Source: JAPOXR01 sp963664715
GTDB taxonomy: Bacteria; Pseudomonadota; Alphaproteobacteria; Rhodobacterales; Rhodobacteraceae
NCBI GenBank assembly: GCA_963664715.2
Contig: CAXXUY010000001.1
Coordinates: forward strand, 806,001-870,000
Direction: 5' to 3'
Length of the DNA stretch: 64,000 nt
The notes beneath the pieces were generated by a model that did not search any database, was not told the DNA's origin, and saw nothing but the letters and a program-made list of their open reading frames with translations. Below, piece after piece: positions 27,150 to 37,271 of the stretch. Within the stretch, counting starts at the first letter, position 1, and each line of letters begins with the position of its first letter. The translations under genes and the position numbers were made by a program.

Positions 27150-27509
27150 AGCTGCCTGTGCTGATCATATTGCCGGTTGGGGAGAGAGGCAGTTTTCGAC
27201 AGGTTCGCCTTTCGGCACTCCAGGTCAAGAGTGAAAGACCGGCATTGGTTCACATGGTCCAACTCCACACCGGGCGACTTGCCGCATTCAAGCGCTTCTG
27301 CCTGTGCGCCGATCAATGCTCATGTCGCCAACTCCGGCTTGGGTGATTGGCGATCCGGCCTTGATGCCAGGAGTGCCCATGGAGACGATTCCAGTCACGT
27401 TTCTGCTGCTATGAACCGATCGCGTTTTTCGATCAACAAAAGTCGTGTGGTCGTGATGCCGATTCCTCTCAGCTTCGAATCCTTCAATTCAACACCAATT
27501 TGCGCTGTT
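27150..27509. other. Convergent intergenic region, nothing recognised
   Basis: The 360 bases between the dehydratase and the 3' end of the first CocE hydrolase hold no supported gene, promoter or terminator. Confidence 0.4.
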
Positions 27510-29525
27510 TTACGCCGAAATGTCCGACTTCGACGATGCAATGGTCACGTTGTTCCACAGCACGTCAATACCCGACCTGACCCGTGTTCCATCCGGCGAG
27601 TTGAACATTGAAATGTTGCTTGAAATGCGGGCCAGACCATCCGGACGATTGATCTCGATACTGTGCGACACGGTAGAGCTGGCACTATTCGATACGTCCG
27701 CGCCACAGCTGAATTCGGCCGTCGTTTCGTAGGTGAAGCTGATATCGATGTCCTCGAGATCAAGGGTCACCGCAGGTTGATGCCAGCCGTTGCGCAGCCA
27801 CTCGCCGGATTCGTCGGCGCAATGCCGCTGAAGCGGACCTGCAGACCTTATCCGACATCTCTTGACTTCGGGCAGGTCCATGGCGGGCGGAAGTGGTCGT
27901 TGCAGCGTGCGCGCAACATCAGGTTGAAGCGGGAGTCTCAATGCGCAGCCGCCGGTCGACATCGTCGATCGTGACCGACGTCCGGATGGCCAGATCAGCG
28001 GCCAGTAGGATGAACCCATCGCAAGGCGAACCCTGTGCCCTTCGGCGATCCTGTAGGCGGTGGCCGGGAACCTGACCCGGACGTGGATCTGATCGCCGGA
28101 AACTGCGTCCCGGGCATCATTCAACCCATCGTCGAGTTCCAGGTTGACGATCGTTCTGGTGATGAGACCGGACTGCCCGTCCGGAGCGACATCGCACAAT
28201 CGACATGCAAGCTGGGCCGGAAATACCTCCGGTTTCATGTCGATGCCAAGCTTCGCGCGGCCAACGATACACAGATCTTTCTCGAGGGGAAGACTGTCAA
28301 AGCACAGCGAGCGCCTGTCATCGGGCGTCTGTTCCAATGGAAGCCCTCCCGAGCGGCCGAAATAGCCGGTTTCGCCCGAGCACTGCCCGTGCCGAAGATC
28401 GTCGGGCACGGTCAGTTCAGTGGATTCCACGGCTGGGCGGTCCAGCAATCTGCGGTTTCCGAGACAGAAGCATCGTTCCATGGTTTCCTTCGGCTGATCG
28501 ATCTCGATCCACGTGCCCTTCCGTTCGGGCAATCGATCCTGCGGGGAGTCGAATTCCCTCCGCCACAGCTGCATTGCCGGCCAGTCGGGCATTGCGGGTG
28601 CTTCAGTTTTCAGCCAGCAGTCCCACCACTCGAGCGCTAGTGCCTGGAACCCGATGGCTGGCCCGGGCTCACCATGATCCGGGTAGTGATGACCCCAGGG
28701 CCCGACGATCCCCCGACAAATGTCCGGCCGCGCTTCGACCAATGGCATGACCGAATTGGAATACCGGTCTGACCAGCCTCCGATAGCAAGGATGGGACAA
28801 CTCAGCCGATCCGCTTCGTAACGGACAGAGCCCCGGCGCCAATAGGGATCTCGCCGGGTTGCGCGGAGCCAGTTCTGGTGCGGGAATTCCAGGTTCAGAA
28901 GCCGTTGCTTCCACGTTTCGAGCCATCCGTCACCGACCGTTGCCGCATCGGGCGGCGCAGCCAGGATTGCAGGCAGTGTCGCACCCCACTCGAGCGTGTC
29001 GGTCAGTATGCAACCGCCCATCCAGTGGATGTCGTCCTCGAAACGGTCGGTCGTCGCGCAATTGGCGATGATTGCCTTCAACGGTTCGGGTGCGTCCACG
29101 GCCGCCTGGAGGCTGGCAGTTCCGCCCCAGGACGTGCCAAACATGCCCACCCTTCCGTTGCACCACTCCTGCAGGGCAATCCAGGCGATCAACTGGCGAG
29201 CATCATCCAGTTCGGCAGGCGAATACATGTCCTGCATGACACCCTCGCTGTCGCCAGATCCCCGCATGTCCACGCGCAGGCAGGCATAGCCATGTCCCGC
29301 AAAGTAGGGGTGGATTCTTTCATCCCGGGCACGCACCATGTCCCGCTTTCGGTAGGGAATGTATTCAAGGATCGCCGGAACAGGACCTGCACCTTCGGGC
29401 AGCCAGATCCGCGCGGCCAATCGAACACCATCGGACATTTCAATCCAATGGTGTTCAATTTCACGGACTGGCCAGGGAACGCATTGATTGTTTTCAGCCT
29501 TCATGGTCACTCGAAAACCTTCCAA
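27510..29525 (-). CDS. CocE/NonD-family hydrolase 1 (X-Pro dipeptidyl-peptidase-like)
   Basis: A 671-residue alpha/beta hydrolase of the CocE/NonD type, full length with the C-terminal jelly-roll domain. The nucleophile motif is GTSWGGTASLQ near residue 133, the acid lies in AIGGWSDRYSNS, and the histidine is in IVGPWGHHYPDHGEPGP. The start MSDGVRLAARIWLPEGAGP region matches its two paralogues at 35271 and 37271. ATG 29504 is an alternative start. Family members cleave acyl esters or amides, or X-Pro dipeptides. It is divergent from the peptide-importer operon over a 386-base shared region, which suggests joint control. No signal peptide, so cytoplasmic action is likely. Confidence 0.85.
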   Translation of the reverse strand: MEGFRVTMKAENNQCVPWPVREIEHHWIEMSDGVRLAARIWLPEGAGPVPAILEYIPYRKRDMVRARDERIHPYFAGHGYACLRVDMRGSGDSEGVMQDMYSPAELDDARQLIAWIALQEWCNGRVGMFGTSWGGTASLQAAVDAPEPLKAIIANCATTDRFEDDIHWMGGCILTDTLEWGATLPAILAAPPDAATVGDGWLETWKQRLLNLEFPHQNWLRATRRDPYWRRGSVRYEADRLSCPILAIGGWSDRYSNSVMPLVEARPDICRGIVGPWGHHYPDHGEPGPAIGFQALALEWWDCWLKTEAPAMPDWPAMQLWRREFDSPQDRLPERKGTWIEIDQPKETMERCFCLGNRRLLDRPAVESTELTVPDDLRHGQCSGETGYFGRSGGLPLEQTPDDRRSLCFDSLPLEKDLCIVGRAKLGIDMKPEVFPAQLACRLCDVAPDGQSGLITRTIVNLELDDGLNDARDAVSGDQIHVRVRFPATAYRIAEGHRVRLAMGSSYWPLIWPSGRRSRSTMSTGGCALRLPLQPDVARTLQRPLPPAMDLPEVKRCRIRSAGPLQRHCADESGEWLRNGWHQPAVTLDLEDIDISFTYETTAEFSCGADVSNSASSTVSHSIEINRPDGLARISSNISMFNSPDGTRVRSGIDVLWNNVTIASSKSDISA

Positions 29526-29911
29526 CCCCCGTGCCGGCCAGTTTGACCGGGTAACCGTAGTTGGAGAGCGGATTTCATCAAGCAGATTCTCGGCTGAGGG
29601 AGGAGTTACGCCACAATTTCACCGAGCGGTCAATGGGTCGCGAGTCATGGTGGGCAGGATACCGAACGCCAGGGTCGGCACCTGATCCAATGTATCTAGG
29701 CCTGCGGAAACCTGATCCCGCCGGGCTCAGTCGTCACGCAAATTCACCAAGACAGCAGAAAGTGGAAGTGATAGACAGCGACACGGGAGGGGCACCTTGG
29801 CAAGGTTGTACTGAATTCGCCCTGAATCGCGCCCGGCCGGAATACCCCCTCATCCTGAAACGGGGTTAAACCGATTCAAACCAGCAAAGTCAGTCATCAC
29901 GGAGGACGATA
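29526..29911. other. Divergent promoter region of the peptide/ester operon
   Basis: These 386 bases separate hydrolase 1 from the importer operon and should contain both promoters. No strong palindrome or consensus promoter stood out. The ribosome binding site GGAGG before ATG 29912 is clear. Confidence 0.4.
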
Positions 29912-31474
29912 ATGGCTCACAACAAACTTGGATTGAACATTTCACGCCGCTCGGTTCTTGCGGCAGCGGGGGCATTTGGCGCGGTCAGCATGGCCGTCCC
30001 GCGCATGGCGATAAGCCAGGATGGCACTGTCTTGACGCTTCGATCCTATTCAGACCTCCAGGTGCTTGATCCGGCATTCCGGCTGTCGCTGCCGGAAGAT
30101 GACATCATCCGGTCGATATTCGCGCCGCTCGTCATTCCGCAGGCTGGGGACGTCTGGGGCTGGAAACCGATTGCCGTCGACACCATCGAACAGCTCGATG
30201 ATGTGACGGTGGCATTCAAGCTGAAGGACAATATCGGCTACACGGATGGTTACGGCCAGATGACCGCAGAAGACGTGAAGTTCTCCATTGAACGGATAGC
30301 CGATCCGGCGATGGAAAGCCCCTATGCGGGCGACTGGGCCGCCTTGAAGCAAGTTGAGGTCAAGGACAAGCTTTCGGGCCTCATCCACCTCAACAGCAAG
30401 TTCGTGCCGCTCTGGACCACGACCTTGCCGACACCAGCGTCATGCATCCTTTCGAAGAAGGCGATGGAGGAGTTGGGCGACAAGATCACGACGAAACCGG
30501 TGGCGCAGTCCGGCCAGTACCTGCTTGCGGACTGGCAGCCGAAACAGAAGACGATTCTGAAGCGCAATCCTGACTGGGCGCACGAACCGGCGGGATTCGA
30601 GGAAATCCACGTTATCCCGATCGAGGACCCGGCGACCGCCGAACGCGGTTTTGAGGCTGGCGATCTGGATTACACCTGGACGTCCGTATCCTCGATTCCG
30701 CGTCTCAAGGAGAACCCGCCTGCCGGTTCCGTGGTGCTGGAAAAGCCCTCGCTTGCCTATGTCTGGCTGGGCATCAATCAGGATGCCGAGCCTTTCACCG
30801 ACATTCGCATCCGCCGTGCGGTGCAGCATGCGATTGATCGCCACACAGTGGTTGACGCCGCATATTTCGGCGCCGCAAGCGTCGGCAACGGTATAATCGC
30901 GCCGGGCCTGCCCGGATCGCGCGACAGCGTGACCTACGATTATGACCCGGACAAGGCGCGCGCCTTGCTGGCCGAGGCCGGGGCAACCAACCTGTCAGTG
31001 ACCTTGGACATTCTGAACCAGTCGGAGCGCTTGACCGCGGCTCAGGTCATTCAGGCGAACCTTGCCGAAGTTGGCATCAACTGCGAGATCAAGCAGAACG
31101 ACAGTGGTACCTTCTGGACGCTTGGTTCAAAGGACGGCGACTACTTCATGAAGCTTCAGCTGGTGCTGAGCCGCTACTCCATGCAGCCCGACCCGTCCTG
31201 GGCCACGGTCTGGTTCACCCCGGAACAGGTCGGCGTCTGGAACTGGGAGCGCTTCAACAACGCCGAGTACAAGGCGCTGCACGATCAGGGTCTCGGCGAG
31301 AGTGACTTCGCCAAGCGCGATGAGATCTACAAGAAGATGCAGGGTCTAATGGATGAAAGCGGTTGCTACGTCTTTCTCACCCATGAGGTCGTGGGCGCCA
31401 TTCACCGCGACACCATCGAACCGGGTCTGAAACCGAATGGAGAATCTCTTTTCTCGGAATTCAAACCCGCCTGA
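29912..31474 (+). CDS. Dipeptide/oligopeptide ABC substrate-binding protein (family 5)
   Basis: A 520-residue periplasmic binding protein. The N-terminus has a twin-arginine-like leader (NISRRSVLAAAGAFGAVSMA). Family-5 features include RSIFAPLV, TVAFKLKDNIGYTDGYGQMT, AEDVKFSIERIADPAM, and RIRRAVQHAIDRHTVV. A strong GGAGG precedes the start. It is the first gene of a nine-gene operon: two permeases, two ATPases, two CocE hydrolases, an alpha/beta hydrolase and an M81 peptidase follow. Family-5 proteins bind peptides, but also nickel, glutathione, opines and other amides. The enzymes downstream argue for an ester- or amide-bonded ligand. Confidence 0.88.
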   Translation: MAHNKLGLNISRRSVLAAAGAFGAVSMAVPRMAISQDGTVLTLRSYSDLQVLDPAFRLSLPEDDIIRSIFAPLVIPQAGDVWGWKPIAVDTIEQLDDVTVAFKLKDNIGYTDGYGQMTAEDVKFSIERIADPAMESPYAGDWAALKQVEVKDKLSGLIHLNSKFVPLWTTTLPTPASCILSKKAMEELGDKITTKPVAQSGQYLLADWQPKQKTILKRNPDWAHEPAGFEEIHVIPIEDPATAERGFEAGDLDYTWTSVSSIPRLKENPPAGSVVLEKPSLAYVWLGINQDAEPFTDIRIRRAVQHAIDRHTVVDAAYFGAASVGNGIIAPGLPGSRDSVTYDYDPDKARALLAEAGATNLSVTLDILNQSERLTAAQVIQANLAEVGINCEIKQNDSGTFWTLGSKDGDYFMKLQLVLSRYSMQPDPSWATVWFTPEQVGVWNWERFNNAEYKALHDQGLGESDFAKRDEIYKKMQGLMDESGCYVFLTHEVVGAIHRDTIEPGLKPNGESLFSEFKPA

Positions 31475-31481
31475 AAATAGA

Positions 31482-31505
31482 CGGGCGGCCCTTCGGGGCC
31501 GCCTT
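31482..31505 (+). terminator. Intra-operon hairpin after the binding-protein gene
   Basis: GGCGGCCC and GGGGCCGCC, separated by a short TTC loop, make a strong stem directly after the binding-protein stop, followed by TTCTC. In ABC operons such hairpins often cause partial termination or 3' stabilisation, giving more binding protein than permease. Confidence 0.55.
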
Positions 31506-31510
31506 CTCAC

Positions 31511-32455
31511 ATGCTGAACTACACAATCAAGCGACTGGCGCTCGCGGTGGTCATAGTTTCCGTGGCCATGTTTCTGCTGTTTTCGATGATCTACCTGATC
31601 CCGGGTGATCCGGCAGCGGTCGCGCTTGGCCCCCGCGCAACAGAGGCAATGCGTGAAACGCTGCGCGTCAAGATGGGGTTGGACCAGCCCGTCTGGGTGC
31701 AGTTCTGGAACTTCTTCTCGAATGCGTGGACGGGAGATCTGGGGCGCGAGGTCTTGTCCGAGCGTCCGGTTGCGCAGGTCGTGATGGAACAACTCCCCTT
31801 CACGCTCGCACTCATCGCGGGTGGCATAACATGGTCCGTGGCATTGGGGATACCGCTCGGATGCTGGGCTGCCGTCAAGCGCGGGACCTGGGCAGACCGT
31901 GTGGTTGGCGTTCTGTCGGTCGCGGTGATTGCGGTCCCGTCCTTCGTGGTTGCAATCTACGCGTTGCTGGTTTTTGCCGTTTCGCTCAAGTGGCTGCCTG
32001 CAATCGGGGCAGGCGAGCCCGGCAACACGGGCGACCAGGTCATCCACCTGATCCTTCCTTCACTGGCAGTTGGTCTCGGCTGGGTCGGCTACATCGCCCG
32101 AATGGTCCGCGCCTCGATGCTTGAAGTCCTGGAAGCGCAACACATCCGGACCGCGCGCGCCTTTGGCCTGCCGGACACGATGATCACCTACCGATATGCG
32201 CTGACGATCGCGATCCTTCCGACCATCACGCTCCTCGGTGTTGGAATCGGTCAGATGCTGTCGTCTGCCGTATTTGCCGAGATCGTGTTCGCCCGGCCCG
32301 GCGTCGGCAAACTCGTCTACGATGCCATTCTGACGCGAAACTATCCACTTGTGACAGGTGCGGTGCTGGTCACCACCGTCTTGTTTGTCCTGATCAACCT
32401 GGTCGCAGATCTCGTCATCGGAGCCCTGGATCCCCGTGTCCGCAGCAGATTCTGA
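31511..32455 (+). CDS. ABC permease, DppB-like
   Basis: A 314-residue inner-membrane permease with six expected helices. The N-terminus LNYTIKRLALAVVIVSVAMF and a DPAAVALGPRATEAM periplasmic segment are typical of DppB/OppB. The conserved coupling region is MLEVLEAQHIRTARAFGLPD and the C-terminal helix pair holds AEIVFARPGVGKLVYDAIL. It follows the binding-protein gene by 36 bases, which include a small hairpin (GGCGGCCC...GGGGCCGCC) that could trim the transcript downstream of the binding-protein cistron. The DppC-like gene overlaps its end. Confidence 0.9.
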   Translation: MLNYTIKRLALAVVIVSVAMFLLFSMIYLIPGDPAAVALGPRATEAMRETLRVKMGLDQPVWVQFWNFFSNAWTGDLGREVLSERPVAQVVMEQLPFTLALIAGGITWSVALGIPLGCWAAVKRGTWADRVVGVLSVAVIAVPSFVVAIYALLVFAVSLKWLPAIGAGEPGNTGDQVIHLILPSLAVGLGWVGYIARMVRASMLEVLEAQHIRTARAFGLPDTMITYRYALTIAILPTITLLGVGIGQMLSSAVFAEIVFARPGVGKLVYDAILTRNYPLVTGAVLVTTVLFVLINLVADLVIGALDPRVRSRF

Positions 32456-33329
32456 TATCCTGCAATCGGCATCTGCCGCAGGCTTTGCGCAGATCAATCG
32501 AGCTGTCCGTCGCGTCGTTTCCGAACCTCTGGGCGCACTTGGCATCGCACTGGTTGTCCTGATGATCGGCGGCGCCATCTTCGCCGACTGGCTCACCGTA
32601 TACGAACCCAACAAGATCTCTCCGCGCGACAGGTTCCAGGGACCGTCATGGGACCACCTGCTCGGGACCGACCAGCTGGGGCGCGACCTGTTCTCCCGCG
32701 TCTTGCATGGCGGGCGCATCGCGCTGTCTGTGGCGCTGTTTTCGACGGCAGCCTCATTGCTGATCGGCATTGTACTCGGCCTGATCGCCGGCTACGGGCC
32801 GCGCTGGCTCGACAACCTGATGCTCCTGCTCTTCGACTCGATAAAGAGCTTTCCGACCGTGATGCTGGCCCTGGCCCTGGTCACGCTCTTCGGCCCTTCC
32901 CTGACCGCGGTCGTGGTTGTCGTCGTGCTTGTCAATGTCCCCGGCTATGCCCGGATCATCCGGACCCAGACCTTGTCCTTGAAAGAAGCCGAATTCGTCA
33001 CGGCTGCCCAGAGCATGGGTGCCGGAATGGGGCGTATTCTCCGCGTTCATATCATGCCCAATGTCCTGGGACCGCTTCTCATCCTTGCGTCGATGGACAT
33101 TCCCGTCGTCATCGCGATCGAGGCGGGTATGAGCTTTCTCGGTCTCGGCGTGCGGCCACCGACCCCGAGTTGGGGAAGCATACTGAATGATGGATTTACT
33201 GCCGTACGGGATACGCCCTGGATCGCCATTGCGGGCGGCTTTCCAATCATTCTGACAACGCTCGGCTTCACTTTCCTCGGAGAAACCATGCGCGATGTAT
33301 TTGATCCCAGGCTCAAGGGGCGCGGATGA
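32436..33329 (+). CDS. ABC permease, DppC-like
   Basis: A 297-residue permease starting with GTG at 32436, which overlaps the DppB-like end by 20 bases. It has the DppC-type N-terminal region (VSEPLGALGIALVVLMIGGA), the LLGTDQLGRDLFSRVLHGG loop, and the coupling segment FVTAAQSMGAGMGRILRVHI. AGMSFLGLGVRPPTPSWG is the conserved C-terminal piece. With the previous gene it forms the membrane channel. The ATPase gene that follows overlaps by ATGA. Confidence 0.9.
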   Translation: MSAADSDILQSASAAGFAQINRAVRRVVSEPLGALGIALVVLMIGGAIFADWLTVYEPNKISPRDRFQGPSWDHLLGTDQLGRDLFSRVLHGGRIALSVALFSTAASLLIGIVLGLIAGYGPRWLDNLMLLLFDSIKSFPTVMLALALVTLFGPSLTAVVVVVVLVNVPGYARIIRTQTLSLKEAEFVTAAQSMGAGMGRILRVHIMPNVLGPLLILASMDIPVVIAIEAGMSFLGLGVRPPTPSWGSILNDGFTAVRDTPWIAIAGGFPIILTTLGFTFLGETMRDVFDPRLKGRG

Positions 33330-34288
33330 CGGTTCTTACGGTCAGCGATTTGAATGTGCATTTCGCGACTGAAAGCGGAGACCTGCACGCGCTTCGGGAT
33401 GTCAGTTTCGTCGTTCCCGAAAAACGGGTCGTGGGCGTCGTCGGCGAGTCGGGCTGTGGAAAGAGCACGCTGATCAATGCCATCCTCGGCCTGCTTGCAG
33501 ACAACGGTCGGGTCAGCGGCGGCAGCATCGGATTTGAGGGGCACGACCTGACGAGGCTGGGTCCACGCCAGATGCGGAACCTGCGCGGCCTGCGGATATC
33601 GACTGTTTTCCAGGACCCGATGGGTGCGCTCAACCCCGTGCTTTCGGTTGGTCGCCAGATGCGAAACATCCAGTACCGGTCGGATATTGCGAATTCCGGA
33701 AAGGATGCGCGGTCGGCCGACTTGCTCAGGCGCGTCCGCATTCCGGATCCCGAGGCTGCGCTCGACCGGTATCCGCACGAGTTTTCGGGAGGAATGAAAC
33801 AGCGCATCGCCATCGCCATGGCATTGATGATGGAGCCAGCGCTGTTGATCGCCGATGAACCGACCACTGCGCTTGACGCGACGCTTGAGGTTGCCACCAT
33901 CGAGCTCCTGAAGGACTTGCAGGAACAGATCGGATGTTCGGTTCTCTTCATCTCGCACCACCTCGGGGTCATCGCCGAGCTTTGCGACGAAGTCGTCGTC
34001 ATGTACGCGGGCGAAGTGGTTGAACGCGGCAACACCCGTAAGGTCTTCAAGCATCCTGGCCATCCCTATACCGCGAGGCTTCTCGAGTGCGATCCGGCGC
34101 GGCAATCGGATCGAGTCCGGGAACTGCCGACTATCCCGGGCGAGATTCCCGACCTGCATAAAAGGCCGTCAGGCTGTATCTTTGCCCCGCGGTGCACTCT
34201 GCGCATCGATGAGTGTGGGCAGGCGCCGCCCGACCGGACACTTGGTGCCGGGCAGATTGTGCGTTGTGTCCGGGCTGGTGCCGCATGA
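33326..34288 (+). CDS. ABC ATPase, DppD-like
   Basis: A 320-residue nucleotide-binding subunit of an oligopeptide-type importer. Walker A is GESGCGKST, the signature is FSGGMKQRIAIAMAL, and Walker B is LLIADEPTTALD. The C-terminal oligopeptide-transporter extension has FAPRCTLRIDECGQAPP, the cysteine-containing segment that can bind an iron-sulfur cluster in some members. ATG 33326 overlaps the DppC-like stop, and its own stop overlaps the next ATPase start. Confidence 0.92.
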   Translation: MTVLTVSDLNVHFATESGDLHALRDVSFVVPEKRVVGVVGESGCGKSTLINAILGLLADNGRVSGGSIGFEGHDLTRLGPRQMRNLRGLRISTVFQDPMGALNPVLSVGRQMRNIQYRSDIANSGKDARSADLLRRVRIPDPEAALDRYPHEFSGGMKQRIAIAMALMMEPALLIADEPTTALDATLEVATIELLKDLQEQIGCSVLFISHHLGVIAELCDEVVVMYAGEVVERGNTRKVFKHPGHPYTARLLECDPARQSDRVRELPTIPGEIPDLHKRPSGCIFAPRCTLRIDECGQAPPDRTLGAGQIVRCVRAGAA

Positions 34289-35274
34289 ATCCCGTCCTCG
34301 AAGTCCGCGACCTTGAGGTCACTTTCCGCGTCGGGTCGATGCTCCAGCGTCAGGACATACTCGCCGTCGCCGGGGTCAGCTTTAATGTCAAACCGGGCGA
34401 AACCTTCGCTCTGGTCGGGGAAAGCGGATCGGGAAAGACGACGTTGGCCCGCGCTGCCAACGGGCTCCAGGCGATCTCGAACGGGTCGGTCAGTTTTGAC
34501 GGACAACGGATTGACGGATTGTCAGCAAGGGCCTCGAAACACCTGAGGCGGGACATGGCGATGATGTTTCAGGACCCGGTGGGATCGCTTTCGCCCCGGA
34601 TGAAGGTGGGCGATCTCGTGACTGAGCCCTACCGCATTCACGGACTGCCGGACGGAAATCTGGCGGATGAGACAGTGCGGCTCCTGTCGCTCGTTGGCTT
34701 GACCGAGGACTTCGCCAATCGTTACCCGCATCAGCTCTCCGGCGGACAGGCAAGGCGGGTCGGCGTGGCGCGTGCCATAGCGCTGAACCCGAAACTTGTC
34801 ATTGCGGACGAACCGACAGCGGGACTTGACGTCTCTGTGCAGGGTGAGGTTCTGAACCTGCTCAACGAATTGCGCGAGCGGCTGGGACTTGCCATCGTCA
34901 TCATCACCCACAACCTGCATGTCGTACATCATGTCGCAGACCGGATGGCAGTTATGTATCTGGGGCGGTTCGTCGAAACCGGACCCACCGAACAGGTATT
35001 CTCGGCACCGGCGCACCCGTACACCGCCGCGCTGTTGTCGGCAAACCCTGAACCTGATCCCGACAAGGCCCGCAACCGCATCGCCTTGCCTGCCGAAGTT
35101 CCATCGCTCCTGGCCCGACCGGCGGGATGCGAGTTTCACACTCGCTGTCCGTGGTCTGCCGAGAATTGCAGAAACCGTTCGCCCGGACTGCAATACCATG
35201 AGAATCGGCAGTTGGCTTGCCACTATCCACTCGCCCCGGGCGCGAGACCTCCTCTGAAAGCTGGTTCTCCGTGA
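34285..35274 (+). CDS. ABC ATPase, DppF-like
   Basis: About 329 residues from ATG 34285 (MNPVLEVRDLEVTFRVGS), which overlaps the DppD-like TGA; an earlier open frame to 34213 is inside the neighbour. Walker A is GESGSGKTT, signature LSGGQARRVGVARAIAL, Walker B LVIADEPTAGLD. The C-terminal FHTRCPWSAENCRNRSP cysteine region is present. Two ATPases, two permeases and one binding protein complete the importer. The GTG of the CocE hydrolase that follows overlaps its stop, directly linking uptake and hydrolysis. Confidence 0.92.
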   Translation: MNPVLEVRDLEVTFRVGSMLQRQDILAVAGVSFNVKPGETFALVGESGSGKTTLARAANGLQAISNGSVSFDGQRIDGLSARASKHLRRDMAMMFQDPVGSLSPRMKVGDLVTEPYRIHGLPDGNLADETVRLLSLVGLTEDFANRYPHQLSGGQARRVGVARAIALNPKLVIADEPTAGLDVSVQGEVLNLLNELRERLGLAIVIITHNLHVVHHVADRMAVMYLGRFVETGPTEQVFSAPAHPYTAALLSANPEPDPDKARNRIALPAEVPSLLARPAGCEFHTRCPWSAENCRNRSPGLQYHENRQLACHYPLAPGARPPLKAGSP

Positions 35275-37271
35275 CAGAAATGATCGAAACCGTCTGGATT
35301 CCCATGCCAGATGGCACCAATCTCGCGGCCCGTCTGTGGTTGCCGGATGGCGCGCGGGACAACCCGGTACCCTGCATTCTCGAATACATTCCATACCGAC
35401 GCCGCGACCGGACGCGGATGCGCGACGAGGGCATGCACCCTCGATTCGCCGAGGCGAATTACGCCGCCATTCGTGTCGACCAGCGGGGATCGGGCGACAG
35501 CGAAGGCGTGATGCTGGACGAATACACCGACATTGAAACCCGGGATGGTGTCGACGCAATTGCATGGATTGCCGGGCAACCCTGGTGCGACGGCAATGTC
35601 GGCATGTTCGGCAAGTCCTGGGGTGCCTACAACTCGTTCCAGGTCGCAGCCAGGCGTCCGCCTGCACTCAAGGCAATTGCACCGGTGATGGGTACCGACG
35701 ATCGCTGGCTGGAAGACATCCATTTCTACGGAGGCGTGCTCGCCGGCGACAACTTCTGGTGGGGCTCGATCATGCAGCTCTACAATGCCTTTCCACCCGA
35801 CCCCCGAATCGTCGGCGATCGCTGGCGGGATATGTGGCGCGATCGGCTTGAGGCAATGACCTACTGGCCTGCCCAGTGGCTGGAGCATCAGACCCGCGAC
35901 GAGCTATGGCGGCGCGGGTCAATTTCGGAAAACTACTCCGATATCGAAGTGCCGGTCTATTTCTTCGGCGGTTGGGCGGACCTGTTTCGCGACACGCCCT
36001 TCCGCATAGCAGAGCACCTGAAGGGACCGCTCAAGATCCTGATGGGCCCCTGGGCGCATCTCTACCCGCATGACGGCATTCCGGGTCCGCGGGTGGACTT
36101 TGTGGCGGAGGTGATCCGTTTCTGGGATCACCACCTGAAGGGCATTGACACCGGCCTGATGGATGAACCCCCTCTGAGGTTCTACCTGCAAGAGAGCGTG
36201 CCGCCTTCCGGGCATCACGCAATGCGAACGGGTACATGGGTCGAGGAAGCGGAGTGGCCATCCGAAAAAGTGACGGAGAGACTGCTCTATCTGAACCCCG
36301 GCACCCTGGGCGAGAGTGCGGAAGACGGGGCAGACCTCGACATTTGCTCTCCCCAGACCTTCGGCTCAGCCGGGGGCGACATGTGTTCCTTTGCCATTCC
36401 CGGTGACATTCCAATCGACTGCCGGATCGATGCTGGCGGAGCGTTGTGCTTCCGGGGAGAGCCCGCACGAGAGCCGCTTGACATTCTCGGTCAGCCGACA
36501 GTTTCCCTTTCAGTTTCGGCAAACAGGGCACAGGGGTTCGTCGCCGTACTGCTGGTGGACGAGGCACCGGACGGCGCACAGACACTGATCAGCCGCGGGT
36601 TTGCAAATCTCATGCATCGCAACTCCGACACCGCGCCGGAGCCTGTCGTTCCGGGTGAATTGATGCAGGTGACAGTCCTGTTGCATGGAATCGGCTACCG
36701 CTTGGCAGCCCGTCACCGGTTGATGGTTCAGGTTGCAACCACCTACTGGCCGATCCTCTGGCCCTCGCCGGAACCCGTATCGCTTACTGTTCCTCCCGGG
36801 CGATCCACGCTTTCGCTCCCGAACCGTCAGCCTCCTGGGCCGGGCGCCCGGGCCCTGCCTGTCCCCGGCCCCGGACCCGCGCCGAAAATCTCCTACATCG
36901 CCGAAGGCTCGATGGAACGCTCGATCAAGACCGATCTGACAACTGGCGAGCACTTTGCCCGATTCTTCGTTGACGGTGGTGTCTTTGGTCCGGTCGGTCG
37001 CGTACGGCTTGACGAAATCGGTACCGAGATGACGGATATCTCCGACCGGATCTATCGCATCCATCCCGATGACCCGTTGAGCGCCACCGCGACCATGGAC
37101 CAGGAGGCGACCTTCGAACGTGAAGACTGGAGTGTCCGCGTGAAAACCGCGGCGAAACAGACGGCCACCGCCGACAGGTTCATGCTGGACGCGACAGTCA
37201 CCTGCTGGGACGGCGATGAGCTTTTTCACGAGGTCACATGGCACCACGAAATCAAAAGGGACGGGGTTTGA
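35271..37271 (+). CDS. CocE/NonD-family hydrolase 2
   Basis: About 666 residues from a GTG that overlaps the preceding stop (GTGA); ATG 35280 is three codons later. N-terminal strand pattern IPMPDGTNLAARLWLPDG is shared with hydrolases 1 and 3. Catalytic serine is in GKSWGAYNSFQ, acid in YFFGGWADLFRDTP, and histidine in MGPWAHLYPHDGIPGP. The C-terminal beta-jelly-roll contains YWPILWPSPEP, as in CocE and NonD proteins. Replacement of the usual GxSWGG by GKSWGA is notable and may affect the oxyanion hole or specificity. It acts, presumably in the cytoplasm, on whatever the importer brings in. Confidence 0.87.
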   Translation: MTEMIETVWIPMPDGTNLAARLWLPDGARDNPVPCILEYIPYRRRDRTRMRDEGMHPRFAEANYAAIRVDQRGSGDSEGVMLDEYTDIETRDGVDAIAWIAGQPWCDGNVGMFGKSWGAYNSFQVAARRPPALKAIAPVMGTDDRWLEDIHFYGGVLAGDNFWWGSIMQLYNAFPPDPRIVGDRWRDMWRDRLEAMTYWPAQWLEHQTRDELWRRGSISENYSDIEVPVYFFGGWADLFRDTPFRIAEHLKGPLKILMGPWAHLYPHDGIPGPRVDFVAEVIRFWDHHLKGIDTGLMDEPPLRFYLQESVPPSGHHAMRTGTWVEEAEWPSEKVTERLLYLNPGTLGESAEDGADLDICSPQTFGSAGGDMCSFAIPGDIPIDCRIDAGGALCFRGEPAREPLDILGQPTVSLSVSANRAQGFVAVLLVDEAPDGAQTLISRGFANLMHRNSDTAPEPVVPGELMQVTVLLHGIGYRLAARHRLMVQVATTYWPILWPSPEPVSLTVPPGRSTLSLPNRQPPGPGARALPVPGPGPAPKISYIAEGSMERSIKTDLTTGEHFARFFVDGGVFGPVGRVRLDEIGTEMTDISDRIYRIHPDDPLSATATMDQEATFEREDWSVRVKTAAKQTATADRFMLDATVTCWDGDELFHEVTWHHEIKRDGV